64,000 nucleotides of DNA from Capniomyces stellatus. Taxonomy: Eukaryota > Kickxellomycota > Harpellomycetes > Harpellales > Legeriomycetaceae. The notes beneath the pieces are model-generated. The model made no database searches. It was not told where the DNA came from and saw nothing but the letters and a program-made list of their open reading frames with translations. Location of the stretch: the NCBI GenBank assembly GCA_001661515.1, contig LUVW01000031.1, positions 186,001 through 250,000 on the forward strand, read 5' to 3'. Position numbers and translations under genes: made by a program. Shown here piece by piece: positions 46,219-56,430 of this stretch (its first letter is position 1; each line of letters starts with the position of its first letter).

Positions 46219-48204
46219 ATGCAGAATTCACCAAGCTTTGAGGAACGTAAGACAGAAAATGATATGACCAGAAAGATGGCTGAGAAAGCAGTCCAAGAGA
46301 ATAAGGGTATGGTTTTTGCAGAGGGACGGACTGATTCAGAAAGCGGGAGGGGGGCTAGGCTGAAATACTCGCTGTACTTTAGATGGTATACCATAGTGTA
46401 CACGTACATCCGCAGACTGGATTCGTTGATGTGCCAGCAGGACATGGATCTGTGGACGAGCAACTGTGATTACGGAAACATCAGCAAACAAAAGATAAAG
46501 ACGAGATGGAGCAACCTGCTGCATAGATTAAACAAGGAGGTGTCGGAGATGGAGCAGACAGAGCTGGGAGTTGGAAAGTTGATGGATATTTCAGCAAAAT
46601 CGACAGAGCTGCATCAAGTGGTTTATGAAGTCAAAGATAGTAAGCTGAACGTGGGTGATGTCAAGGGGTATGGAGGTTGTGGTAGTGGGTTTGGGAGTGG
46701 TGGATTTAGGGATGATGCGAGTATTGACAGTGTATTCCCAGTCAAGCTGAACAAAGTTTCATTTTCAATGTTGAAGGAGCTCAAAAGGAGGGAGCAAAGC
46801 GTTGGTGGAGGCGAGGACAGCGCGGATTTGTTTTTGAATATTCAAGACAAGCACATTTCATCGTTGTTGTGGAGGGGATACAAGACGGGGGTAAACAATG
46901 GGTACAGTGTACCCAGACATAGTTACTCTGAAGATACGGCAAGCATATTGTCTGAATACATAGCAATCTACGGGTGTTGTGGGATGTTTGACTACAGGAT
47001 GTTGTTTATAAACCCGGGGTATTTGACAAATAGCGACAGAGATATTGACTTTAACGTATTAAAGACAAATGCGGTGGCGTTTGAAGAGTATACTGGTGGA
47101 GGAGGAGGCGATGGTTTAGGGATTGGAGGGGAGGGTGCTTGGGAATGCGGAAATGGTTGGAGCATTGGTGATGGAGAGTGTGGTTTGGTACGCAGCAAGG
47201 AGCAGTGTGTGACTGGACAGGGGGGCAGCGATGGTTTGGAAATTCCTGAAGAGGTAAAGAGTATGTTCTATAGCAGCGTGCAAGAGAAAATTCTGTCGTC
47301 AGCAGCCAACTCGCCAAAAATGGCAAAATCGGGAAATGGGGGCGCAGTGGGTAGCCAGTGCGTTGTTGGTGGGGAGAGAGACTATGGCTTGTTTAACAAA
47401 CATAGCGGGGTTTTTGACACTATAGAGTTTGGAAATGGTGGTGGCTATGACGTTAGCAAGTTGACACCGCAGGTATTGGATTATTACTGGTCACCAATGG
47501 CAGTTCCGGCATTGGCAGGGGCGATTTCACCAGAAACAGATGTTTCAGGTAACTGTTCATTTGAATTTCCAACAACACCCAACACAACGCAGCTGGTGGG
47601 AGAGTTTGGTAAGGAGACAGTTGGGGAGAATTTTCTGGATGACAGTGTGTTTGGCAGCAACTATCTTCTTGAATCGTTTTTGAACCACACCAACAACTTT
47701 GGAGTATTTGGGAGCGAGAATATGGTTGATTCTGTTGCAAGTCTGGCTTGCGACAATTATTTGAAAGAGATGGTCAACACCAACAACTCAGAGTTAAACT
47801 TGGGTTTGAACATAGTGGAGATAGCCGATAAATTGAACAGTCTGAACGCAGAGCCGAATTATCAGGACACGATGCTTGGATTTGGAGCAAACTTGGGGCT
47901 CGAGTTTGAGTTTGAGTTTGGAGTTGGAGCTGGAGCTGGATTTGGATTTGGAGTTGAGGTTGGGGGTACAAAGGAGAGCAAGTTCAACATTGACCATCAG
48001 GACATATTTGGAAAACTGCCGCTAATGGGTAGATTTTCACCAACACCAAAGTATGGTGATGGTGGTTTTGCAAAGAGTTATAAAAACAGCAATGGGAATA
48101 TTGGCGGGATTGCAGTGAGCAGAGGAGTCAGGTCCAATATTTTTATTGACGGAAGCAACTATAATACTGGGGATGGAAGGGCACATAAAAGACAAAGAGT
48201 TTAG
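46219..48204 (+). CDS. Unrecognised protein with conserved-looking N-terminal half and Gly/Asn/Phe-rich remainder, 661 aa
   Basis: I do not recognise this family. Residues ~45-110 form a plausible helical block (LYFRWYTIVYTYIRRLDSLM, then DLWTSNCDYGNISKQKIKTR) that vaguely recalls a SANT/Myb or adaptor helix bundle. A second well-composed block at ~170-285 includes LNIQDKHISSLLWRGYKTG and SEYIAIYGCCGMFDYRMLF. The rest is glycine-rich or Asn/Ser-rich with short (Glu-Phe) and (Gly-Ala) repeats at 47900-47960, ending in the basic GRAHKRQRV, a possible nuclear localisation signal. The ATG at 46219 was chosen; an in-frame TTG lies just upstream. The frame is intronless and converges on the Nrd1-like gene with 223 bases between stops. 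A nuclear regulatory role is a guess. Confidence 0.8.
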   Translation: MQNSPSFEERKTENDMTRKMAEKAVQENKGMVFAEGRTDSESGRGARLKYSLYFRWYTIVYTYIRRLDSLMCQQDMDLWTSNCDYGNISKQKIKTRWSNLLHRLNKEVSEMEQTELGVGKLMDISAKSTELHQVVYEVKDSKLNVGDVKGYGGCGSGFGSGGFRDDASIDSVFPVKLNKVSFSMLKELKRREQSVGGGEDSADLFLNIQDKHISSLLWRGYKTGVNNGYSVPRHSYSEDTASILSEYIAIYGCCGMFDYRMLFINPGYLTNSDRDIDFNVLKTNAVAFEEYTGGGGGDGLGIGGEGAWECGNGWSIGDGECGLVRSKEQCVTGQGGSDGLEIPEEVKSMFYSSVQEKILSSAANSPKMAKSGNGGAVGSQCVVGGERDYGLFNKHSGVFDTIEFGNGGGYDVSKLTPQVLDYYWSPMAVPALAGAISPETDVSGNCSFEFPTTPNTTQLVGEFGKETVGENFLDDSVFGSNYLLESFLNHTNNFGVFGSENMVDSVASLACDNYLKEMVNTNNSELNLGLNIVEIADKLNSLNAEPNYQDTMLGFGANLGLEFEFEFGVGAGAGFGFGVEVGGTKESKFNIDHQDIFGKLPLMGRFSPTPKYGDGGFAKSYKNSNGNIGGIAVSRGVRSNIFIDGSNYNTGDGRAHKRQRV

Positions 48205-48427
48205 ATGATTAAAAAAAAAAGCTATAGATTTGATTAATGAAGGTTTATTTTATTTTTAGTAACAAAATGACAAATATATGAAAGAATATGAGCAGCAGTA
48301 AAAAATAAATAAATAAATAAAAAAGATTAAATAAATAGAAAAGAAAAATTGAAACAAAATGGAACAGAACGAGTAAACTAGAGTCGATAAAAAGACAAAC
48401 AGAAGCTAAATGAATAAGGAAAAGAGC

Positions 48428-51400
48428 TTAGTAGTAAGGGGGCTGGTAGTAGGACTGGTTGTAGGCTTGGTTCGGGTGGTATTGACTGGAGCTTGGTGGA
48501 ATGGAATGTGGAGGAGGGATGTTTGGAGCTGGTTGGTGGGCAAGATGGGGTCTGTTGTTTGGGTTGTTGGGCAGGTTTGGAATTTGAGGATTGGGGTAAT
48601 AAGCAAAATTGCTGGTGTTGTTGGGAGGATTTCCACTAGGGTTATAACCAAGGTTGGTATGGGGCTGAACAGTTATACTTGGGTTGTGGTTGTAGTTTGG
48701 AATTGGATTTGGATTTGGATTTGGATTTGGATTTGGGTTAAGGTTTGAATTTGGGATTGTATTTGGGATTGGATTTGGGTTATATTGTTGGTTTTGTTGG
48801 TTATAGTTGTAGCTACTAGTACTGTTGCTGTTGTAATTGTTATTGTAGTTGTTTTGTGGGATATTATTAAATGGGCGTGAGGGTCGTTGAGAGTTAAAAG
48901 AAGAGTTGTTATTGAATCTGGGACCACTGATACTTGCACCTCTACCAGCGCCTCTTCCACCTCTTCCTCTGCCACCACCACCTCGGATTGGACCATTGAT
49001 TGAGCTGTTGTGATTGTGGCTAGGAGCAGAGTATTGGGACTTGGGATTGTTGTTGTTTGAATAATGATCATCATAACTATTGTTAGTGTTGTTATTGTTG
49101 TTGGGATGAGAATGAGGATGAGAGTGAGGATGGTTTTGATTTTGATTTTGGTCATAGTATCCAGAAGAGTTGTGGCTACTAAAGTTAGTATTATTGTTGG
49201 AGGTGGGATATTGGTTGTTGGAGTATCTAGAGTTATAGCTACTATTGTTGTTGTTGTTGGGGGGATTTAGGGGTTGTGGAGGTGGACCATTGTTGTTATA
49301 GTAGGGTTTGGCAGGATAAGGATCGTTTGAACCGGAATATCTACTGCTGTTATTGTTGTTGTGGTGTTGATTTTGATTTTGATTTTGATTTTGATTTTGA
49401 TTTTGATTTTGATTTTGATTTTGAGAATATGGCTTTTTAAGATGTCTGTTTTGGTAGGGTGGATGTGGATGTGGATGTGGGTGTGGGTGTGGGTGTGGTG
49501 GTGGTGGTGGGGGTCTAGATGAGTTTTGGTCGTTGTAATGTGGTCTGGACGATGTTGAGAAATTGTTGTGTCTGTCATTGCGGTGGTGGGGGTATTGTTG
49601 GGGTGAAAAGTCGTTGTCGGTTGAGCTAAAAGATCTTCTAGAAGGGGGAGACATTTGGTTATTGGAGTAGCTGTGGTTATTGGAGTAACTGTGGTCATTG
49701 TGGTTGTGGCTACTGTAGTTGTGGTTGTGGCTATTGTAGTTTGAATCATATTTTGAATCATAATTGTCGTATGGTCTGTTGTTGTTGTTGTGATGAGGAA
49801 GGGATTTGTAAGAGTCGTTTCTAGGGTAATTTGAGCCAAACGTTGAGGGGGGTCTAATTGAGGAGGAGCAGCGGTCAGAGCCATAGGAAAAGTGGCAGGT
49901 AGAGTAGATGTTTAGGGAGGGATACTTGTTGATGGGGAAGGACTGCATTAGGTTGACAAGACTTACAGCATCGGCCATGTCGGAAAAGTGCAGAAAGCCA
50001 ATGCGTTTGGTTAGGACCAAGTTGACAAACTCAATCTCGCCAAAGAGCTTAAAGTCTGCCCTCAGTCGGTCAACCGAGTCTACAGCAGCAGGCAGGCCTT
50101 TGATGTACACCGTTCTGGTCCCATTCTGCGCCAGTGCTTGTGCTATCATTTCGGGCAACTTCCCGCTATGACTTCCCCAGCCGACCTTGATCGTTCTGGA
50201 GTGGACTACCAGAGGATTGGTCCTGTAATTATTGTAGAAGGCCAGGGCATCTTGCGACCGGATAAACGTGACAAAGCAGATTCTCTTGCTCAACACTAGC
50301 CGGATACACTGGATGTTCCCCCCTCTAATCACGTCGCAAAGCTCCTCCAATGAAGTGTCCCCGCTCAGCCCTCCCAAATACACACACCGGTTAGCCTCAC
50401 CCTCTTCGTTCCTTTGCTGGAAAACCGGCCTGCCTACTTTTCCTCCCTCATATCCTCCCTTATATCCTCCCTTATATCCTCCTTCATGCCCCCCAAATCC
50501 CCCACCCACTCCAGTCCCAGTCCCAGCCCCAGCCCCAGCCCCAGCCCCAGTACCCAAATAGTGTTGGACCCTACTGCATCGGTCCCTACCATAATTGATT
50601 CGTCTCCCTCGAGCCCATTCTTCCTTCAACGGCAGTTTGTTTACGCATTTCATTGCCGATGATATTGTCAGATAAAACACAAACACACATTTCTTGACCT
50701 TGTTTACTCGAATATCCTCAACCTCTCCATACTCGCTCATTACCTTCTTTAGTTCCAACAATGTCATCCCTCCACTAATCCTACTATCTACCCCTTCTTT
50801 ATCTACCCCTTCTTTACCCTCTCCTTCATCCTTCCTGTCATAGTCATCTTGATAATCATAACTCTCTTCTCCAACATGACTACTCTCCATCCCTTCGCTA
50901 TATGGCTCATTATCTATGTAAAACACTCCTTCTTTATTTTCACTTTCATCTTCAATTTCAGTATCAATACTCTTTTTCTTTTCTACCTCTTGTTCCTCCC
51001 CCTCTTGTCCCTGACCCTGTTCTTCTTTTCTTTCTACATCTTGTTCTTCACCCATTCGTTCTTCTTGTTCATCTAGCTGCCCATGTTCTTGTTCTTGCTC
51101 TTGCTCTTGCTCTTGCTCTTGCTCTTGCTCTTGCTCTTGCTCTTGCTCTTGCTCTTGCTCTTGCTCACCTACTTGTTCATGTTCTTGTTCACCCACTTGT
51201 CCTTCTCTTTCTATTCTTTCCTTCTCTGCCTTTTCTTCCATCTCTTGTTCCTCTTCGCTCTGCTCAATTATCTCAATGTTTCCTATATAAACTGCCCGTG
51301 ATGCTCCATATTCCTCAATACCAATTGCCACCTCTTTATTCATTGGAACTGGCTTTCCCCATCCAAACTTCAATTCTACTTTTCCCTTTTTTTTTTCTGT

Positions 51401-52003
51401 TTTTTTATTCTGCTTTTCTTCATTACCCTCATTACCCTCTTTACTCTCTTTACTCTCTTTATCCTTCTCAATTGAATCCTTACTTTCTTCATTTTGTTCT
51501 TCGCATTCCAGCTTGGTATAAAACTCAATATATTCTGTCCCGTCTTTACCTTCTTTATCTCCTACTTCCTCATCTCCTACTTCTTTATCACCCGCTTCTT
51601 TATCACCCGCTTCTTTATCATCTTCAGACTCATTTTTCTCAACTTCTTCCTTTTCCAAATCCTCTGCCAACTCACTTTCAAGCATTATTTTCTTATTTCC
51701 ACTTGACAGTTTGCTATGCAATTGCTGTGCACTCTTTGCCCAAACAAACGTCACAAACGCACACCTTTTGGCCTCCAGCACCTTAACCGATTCTATTGGC
51801 CCTTCGTTGATTTGGTCAAGCAGCTTTTGCACCTTTGCCTTTTCGGGCAAGTTTCCAAAGTACAACGTCCTCGACACCCCTCTATTGCTCTCATCCCCAA
51901 CATGGTACTCCTCAACCCCTTCTCTATACTTTCTATATGGCGCCCCCATTACTCGTGGCCTCTTTACCATCCCTCCCCTATACGTCTCATAACTCCTCTT
52001 CAT
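48428..52003 (-). CDS. nrd1: Nrd1-like RNA-binding protein with four RRMs, acidic insert and prion-like tail, 1191 aa
   Basis: RRM1 (~45-110) has RTLYFGNLPE and RCAFVTF. RRM2 starts at ~234 (ASRAVYIGNIE), is interrupted by ~185 residues rich in Glu/Gln, and resumes at ~420 (MTLLELKKVMSEYGEVEDI, KCVFVFYL). RRM3 (~534-615) has NRCVYLGGLSGD and ICFVTF. RRM4 (~624-715) has TRTVYIKGLP and IGFLHFSD. The four-RRM layout and the repeated GWG and YGSDRC ends resemble fission-yeast Nrd1/Msa2, which binds mRNAs to regulate differentiation and cytokinesis. The C-terminal ~470 residues are Asn/Gln/His/Pro/Tyr-rich with an RGGGGRGRGG patch (typical RNA-granule composition). Codon repeats at 49370-49425 encode a Gln/Asn run and those at 51085-51170 a (Glu-Gln) run. 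The ATG at 52001-52003 follows a purine-rich leader. Confidence 0.88.
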   Translation of the reverse strand: MKRSYETYRGGMVKRPRVMGAPYRKYREGVEEYHVGDESNRGVSRTLYFGNLPEKAKVQKLLDQINEGPIESVKVLEAKRCAFVTFVWAKSAQQLHSKLSSGNKKIMLESELAEDLEKEEVEKNESEDDKEAGDKEAGDKEVGDEEVGDKEGKDGTEYIEFYTKLECEEQNEESKDSIEKDKESKESKEGNEGNEEKQNKKTEKKKGKVELKFGWGKPVPMNKEVAIGIEEYGASRAVYIGNIEIIEQSEEEQEMEEKAEKERIEREGQVGEQEHEQVGEQEQEQEQEQEQEQEQEQEQEQEQEQEHGQLDEQEERMGEEQDVERKEEQGQGQEGEEQEVEKKKSIDTEIEDESENKEGVFYIDNEPYSEGMESSHVGEESYDYQDDYDRKDEGEGKEGVDKEGVDSRISGGMTLLELKKVMSEYGEVEDIRVNKVKKCVFVFYLTISSAMKCVNKLPLKEEWARGRRINYGRDRCSRVQHYLGTGAGAGAGAGTGTGVGGGFGGHEGGYKGGYKGGYEGGKVGRPVFQQRNEEGEANRCVYLGGLSGDTSLEELCDVIRGGNIQCIRLVLSKRICFVTFIRSQDALAFYNNYRTNPLVVHSRTIKVGWGSHSGKLPEMIAQALAQNGTRTVYIKGLPAAVDSVDRLRADFKLFGEIEFVNLVLTKRIGFLHFSDMADAVSLVNLMQSFPINKYPSLNIYSTCHFSYGSDRCSSSIRPPSTFGSNYPRNDSYKSLPHHNNNNRPYDNYDSKYDSNYNSHNHNYSSHNHNDHSYSNNHSYSNNQMSPPSRRSFSSTDNDFSPQQYPHHRNDRHNNFSTSSRPHYNDQNSSRPPPPPPHPHPHPHPHPHPPYQNRHLKKPYSQNQNQNQNQNQNQNQNQNQHHNNNNSSRYSGSNDPYPAKPYYNNNGPPPQPLNPPNNNNNSSYNSRYSNNQYPTSNNNTNFSSHNSSGYYDQNQNQNHPHSHPHSHPNNNNNTNNSYDDHYSNNNNPKSQYSAPSHNHNSSINGPIRGGGGRGRGGRGAGRGASISGPRFNNNSSFNSQRPSRPFNNIPQNNYNNNYNSNSTSSYNYNQQNQQYNPNPIPNTIPNSNLNPNPNPNPNPNPIPNYNHNPSITVQPHTNLGYNPSGNPPNNTSNFAYYPNPQIPNLPNNPNNRPHLAHQPAPNIPPPHSIPPSSSQYHPNQAYNQSYYQPPYY

Positions 52004-54546
52004 ATTTGCCTATCCCTTCTTTTTTTTTTTATCTTTACTCTATACTTGTATCAGCTATATATTTATACTTGTCGCCAAAAGTAAACCCCCTCAACTGTAT
52101 CCTCCTATTCATAAATACATTTACCCTTCTGTTACCCTTATGTTTACCCACCTCACCCCCCCCCCGTATTCTCAATCTATCCAAACACATTTAAAATCAT
52201 AAACAAACTTACCCTTGTGGTTATTTCTATTCGGTCTGCTTTGTTTTTTTTACAATTCAAATTTATATACTTTTTGTCTTTATATTTTTCTCTTTGCTAT
52301 TTGTTTAAATCGCCTTCCCAATCTTCAACTCTTTAAAAGTATGACTATTAAGTTTGGCCTTGTATGCCGATTTTACTTCTTCTCTCTTGGGCTGATGTTT
52401 GGTTTTGTTGGTATTTTTATAAGAAATCTATAGCCCAAACATTCATTTGTTTTGTTTTTTGTTTTTTGTTTTCCCGAGACACAGGTTGAATTTAAAACTT
52501 GTACGCTCAATCTTTGGTATGCTATTTTGTACTTTACAGTACTACTCTTCCCACCCTTTAAAGAAAAATCAAGTTGTTTACCTATACTCTTCAACTATTC
52601 TAAGCTCTTTTATGCTTTAACATTAAATATCTATATTTATATCATTAAAGCAATACAAAATACACGGTTTTATTACAACGTAAAAGTACAGTTATAGTTA
52701 AGCTCAAGTCTAGTTTCAACCATTGCACTTCACTATCAATCTCGTAATACAAGCTTCCCAGGCTATCCTTCAATATAAGATTACCCAAGCATACTTTTAC
52801 TCTTCACATTCTGCCTCTTTAAATAATCAAAAGCTCAGAGTTAAAAGTGCGCAATTGAAAGCTTCTTTATTCTTCCAACCCACCAAAAGCTTTTCTTCTT
52901 CCTTTCTTTCTTTCTTCTTATGTTGCCTTTTCCTCAAAGGGTGCTTATTTTTGTCATAAAAATGATTGCCTATATTATACTAATAAATTTCATTGTACCT
53001 TTTATTAATCTCGCCGACTTTACTTTTTATAGCTGCAAACTCTAATCTCTCTTTTACTTTTATTGCATATACTTTGGTATTGCTGCTGTTGCCGAGGTAG
53101 TAGTAGTAATAGTAGTGGTAGTAATAGTAGTAGTAGTAATAATAGCAGTAGTAGTAGTGGTGGTGGTGGTGATGGTGATGGTGGTGACAATAATAATGTT
53201 TTTGTGTATTCTTCCTCTTGTTTTTTAAAAAGAAACAAGAAAGCAATTGTTAATCCGTTAGTACCACTTTTATCAAATCTTGCTTTTCTACCAAACTAAA
53301 CCTATTCACAATTTTTTTGGATCTTTCAGATTGTCCTTTTAATAGTTCTCTCTTTTTTTCGACTTTACTCTTTTATGTATCTTGTTCTTTTCCTGCTATT
53401 GTTCTATCTTGAACTTTGCTGCTTTTATTTTATTTTGACCTTTGCTGCTTTATTTCCCCCCTCTTCCCCTTGTATACCCTGAACAAGGCTATTTATCACA
53501 GTCTCTTACTATTATCTAAATGCCCATCCAAACCTATCGTTGTTGCATAAATTGTTTATAAATCCTTTTTTTCTGCACAGCTTTATTTTATCGATCAATG
53601 TAAAAGTCGTATTATTCAAGGTCGTATAATTCTGTTTGTGTTATATTATGTTTGTGTGTGTATGTGTGTTTTTTTAAGCCCTTGCCTTTCTTTGGTGCCT
53701 TTGTTCCCTTTACTTTTGCATCTCTTTTCGCAAGCTCTTGAATTGTTGGTTTTATCACTATTCTGGCTCTTTTGAACTTCCAGTTTGCTAATTACAATTT
53801 CAAACTTATACCCTCTATTTCTTTATGTTTCTACTAGTATCAAATTTTCTTTTACTTGACCTCCATTCCTGTTTTTTTTGCTTACAAACCACTAGTGCTA
53901 ATTTTGAACTTTACTCTTTTTTTTTTTGTTTGTTGTCTTGTGTTTTTTTTTTTTCAAAAGGTTGTTTATTTCATTTCTCTATTAATTTTATTTACTAATT
54001 ATTTATTTTATTTCGCTTTATTATTTGCTGATTATCTACATATTTTATTTCGCTTTATCTTATTCCATTTATGAGGTATATTGGCAACATGATTTATTTT
54101 ATGGAGATTTTTTCTACAAATACTCATTATGTGGATTTCCCTAAAAATTAAGAAATGAATACACGCGCCTAATTGGTTACCTTAAATTTCTCCAACTACT
54201 CATTGGTTTTTGATATATTGCGTTTGAATTACAGTTTACAATTCATTTGAAATGGTTTGTCAGTTAAGTTACCAGTTACTCTCAATAAGGCCTTTGTTCA
54301 CCAAAGGCGAAATTAAATTGGAAGCACAAATATATTATTATATAAAATAAAACATAAAACATAAAACATGCGTGGAATAAAAGTGCAGTCTAGACTAGTA
54401 AATATACCAATCAAAATACCAGGATTTAGTACATATGGGAATAATATTGCTATTGGGTGTTGGTTGGGTGTAGCTATTGCTGCTATTGACTGTCAATCGG
54501 GTGTAGCTTTAACCTTGAGTTGTTTTTCTGGTTGGTTTAGGTAAAT
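52004..54546. other. Spacer with AGT/GGT microsatellite
   Basis: AT- and pyrimidine-rich. It contains a C9 run near 52159, a trinucleotide array at about 53095-53200 and long T-runs near 53920-53955. Short frames through the array encode Ser/Asn/Gly (plus) or His/Tyr (minus) runs and are not supported as genes. Confidence 0.5.
53095..53200. repeat. Imperfect trinucleotide array (AGT/AAT/GGT/GAT)
   Basis: About 35 trinucleotides are nearly all of the form RRT or RGT (AGT, AAT, GGT, GAT) on the plus strand. It lies in a spacer with no supported reading frame. Confidence 0.85.
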
Positions 54547-56430
54547 TTAACTCTCATCAATAGAGTTATATGACAGCTTTGCTACCTTTGCCCTGTACAT
54601 TGATTTAGGCATTAGATTCATTGTGACCACCTTGTAAGGGTAATTGGTTTTGGCAGGTGCAGTGTTGATTATTGGAGCTACAGACTGAGGCCCGTTATTT
54701 AAATACTGGTCATTTTCATAATCAGAAATTGTGTTGTAAGCCATTTCTTTATACCTCCCATTTACTGCGCTAGGCTCGGGTGCTATGGAATAAACCGCGT
54801 CATTTTGTACATACGAATCATCAGGGTAGGAGCTGTCAAAGTATTCATCGGTAAATGTATCTGTAGGCTGTGTGTAAGCGTAATACGGTTCAGTACTATC
54901 GCAATCGGTTTCAATAGTACTGGTTATTTCGCTTGGCATTGGTGACTCGGTTTCACAATCTGTTTCAATAGTAACTGTTACATCGCTTGTAATAGGTGGT
55001 TCAGTCTCACAATCAGTTTCAATAGTAATTGTCACTTCACTTGGAATTGGTGGTTCAGTCTCACACTCAGTCTCACAATCAGTTTCGATGGTCATGGTAG
55101 TGATTATAGTTGTCAGCGGCTCTGTTTCGCAATCAGTTTCAATAGTAATTGTCACTTCACTTGGCATTGGTGGTTCAGTCTCACAGTCAGTTTCGATAGT
55201 AATTGTAGTAACTGTAGTTGATGTTGGCTCTGTTTCGCAATCAGTTTCAATAGTAATTGTCACTTCACTTGGCATTGGTGGTTCAGTCTCACAGTCAGTT
55301 TCGATAGTAATTGTAGTAACTGTAGTTGATGTTCCGAGACAAAGCGTTAGTCAAAGTTATCATTAACAGTGAAGTGAACCGTAACCACCAAGTCAGAGTG
55401 TCAGTCAAAGCTATCATTAACATCATTGACATCAACTACAACCGAGACAAAGCGTTAGTCAAAGTTATCATTAACAGTGAAGTGAACCCATTGGTGGTTC
55501 AGTCTCACAGTCAGTTTCGATAGTAATTGTAGTAACTGTAGTTGATGTTGGCTCTGTTTCGCAATCAGTTTCAATAGTAATTGTCACTTCACTTGGCATT
55601 GGTGGTTCAGTCTCACAGTCAGTTTCGATAGTAATTGTAGTAACTGTAGTTGATGTTGGCTCTGTTTCGCAATCAGTTTCAATAGTAATTGTCACTTCAC
55701 TTGGTATTGGTGGCTCGGGCTCGCAATAAGTTTCAACTGAAGTTTTTACAACTGTTCTTAAAAAACATTTATGAGAACCATCACTATGTGTACAGCTGGT
55801 CGGGTCGCTTGTATACTCGTTATTGTAATTTCTGTAGTGCACAGCCTCTTCGTAGTTGTTGTGGTTGTAGCCATTATAATGCTCAGCATCCAAATAGTAA
55901 TCCTGAGGCACCTCGTTGGAGCGATCGTTGTCATTGGACCAAGAATTGCGCTTATTTAGCCCATTGAACTTGCACTTGATTCGCTCATAATTGTCCAATT
56001 TACAGCTTATGCCCATTGGGCACTTGTCTGCTGCCCAGTTATCGTACAGGTCTCCTTTATAGCACATAATTACATTCTCAACTATGCGATCGGCTTTGTC
56101 TTTGATACAAATGAGTTTGCGGTCTATGCAATTGTTAGAGTCGCAGTATTCACTACCTTCTTTTATAGTCTCTAAGCATTGCATGCCGTTGAATTTTACT
56201 ATATTCCCACTCACATGCCCAGAATCTCTAGAACCATCGTAACTGTTGTTTAAATGGTTTGTAAATACTGGGTATCTCCTAAATGGCTTTTGTTTCCTAG
56301 TATATCTATTGGGGTTATATCTGCTGGAACTTGCACCCTGTGCAAGTATTAATGTTGCAGCTATGAGATAAAACACGTTTATATAGGTCCTTTTGGCAAG
56401 TAGGCGGCAGTTGATATATAGAGTTCCCAT
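54547..56430 (-). CDS. Secreted repetitive Cys/Thr/Glu-rich surface protein; frame broken in the given sequence by an anomalous 155-bp block
   Basis: The ATG at 56428-56430 starts a signal-peptide-like N-terminus (VFYLIAATLILAQGAS). A Cys-rich segment follows at ~70-150 (MQCLETI, EYCDSNNCID, LICIKDK, VIMCYKGDLYDNW, KCPMGISCKL), then an Asn/Tyr/His-rich linker. From ~235 to 505 there are tandem 18-residue repeats around TITIETDCETEP, encoded by a 108-bp double unit. The C-terminus is Tyr/Asp/Pro-rich. As written, translation stops inside the block 55334-55488 (TAA near 55471) and an in-frame open stretch resumes at 55275 down to 54547. Start and end are in the same frame, and the full span is 1884 nt (628 codons). 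I do not recognise the family; a spore-wall, adhesin or other extracellular structural role is plausible from composition only. Confidence 0.8.
55118..55765. repeat. 108-bp tandem coding repeat array, six units
   Basis: Units begin with GGCTCTGTTTCGCAATCAG at 55118, 55226, 55334 (as complement), 55442 (as complement for 47 bases), 55550 and 55658. The units at 55226 and 55550 are identical over 108 bases. Each encodes two 18-residue repeats on the minus strand. More diverged repeats continue leftward to about 54900. Confidence 0.9.
55334..55488. other. Block that is the unreversed complement of the surrounding repeat
   Basis: Base by base, in the same left-to-right order, every base here is the Watson-Crick partner of the base expected from the 108-bp array (checked over all 155 positions against the identical units at 55226 and 55550). 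Both edges are sharp and the array phase is preserved across the block. It is not a reverse complement. Confidence 0.93.

Noticed and set aside
52980..53299. Frames through the AGT array encoding Ser/Asn/Gly or His/Tyr runs
   Set aside because: They are products of a microsatellite with no flanking domain or splice support.
55326..55523. Plus-strand frame across the anomalous block
   Set aside because: It only arises because the block is complemented; it has no independent support.
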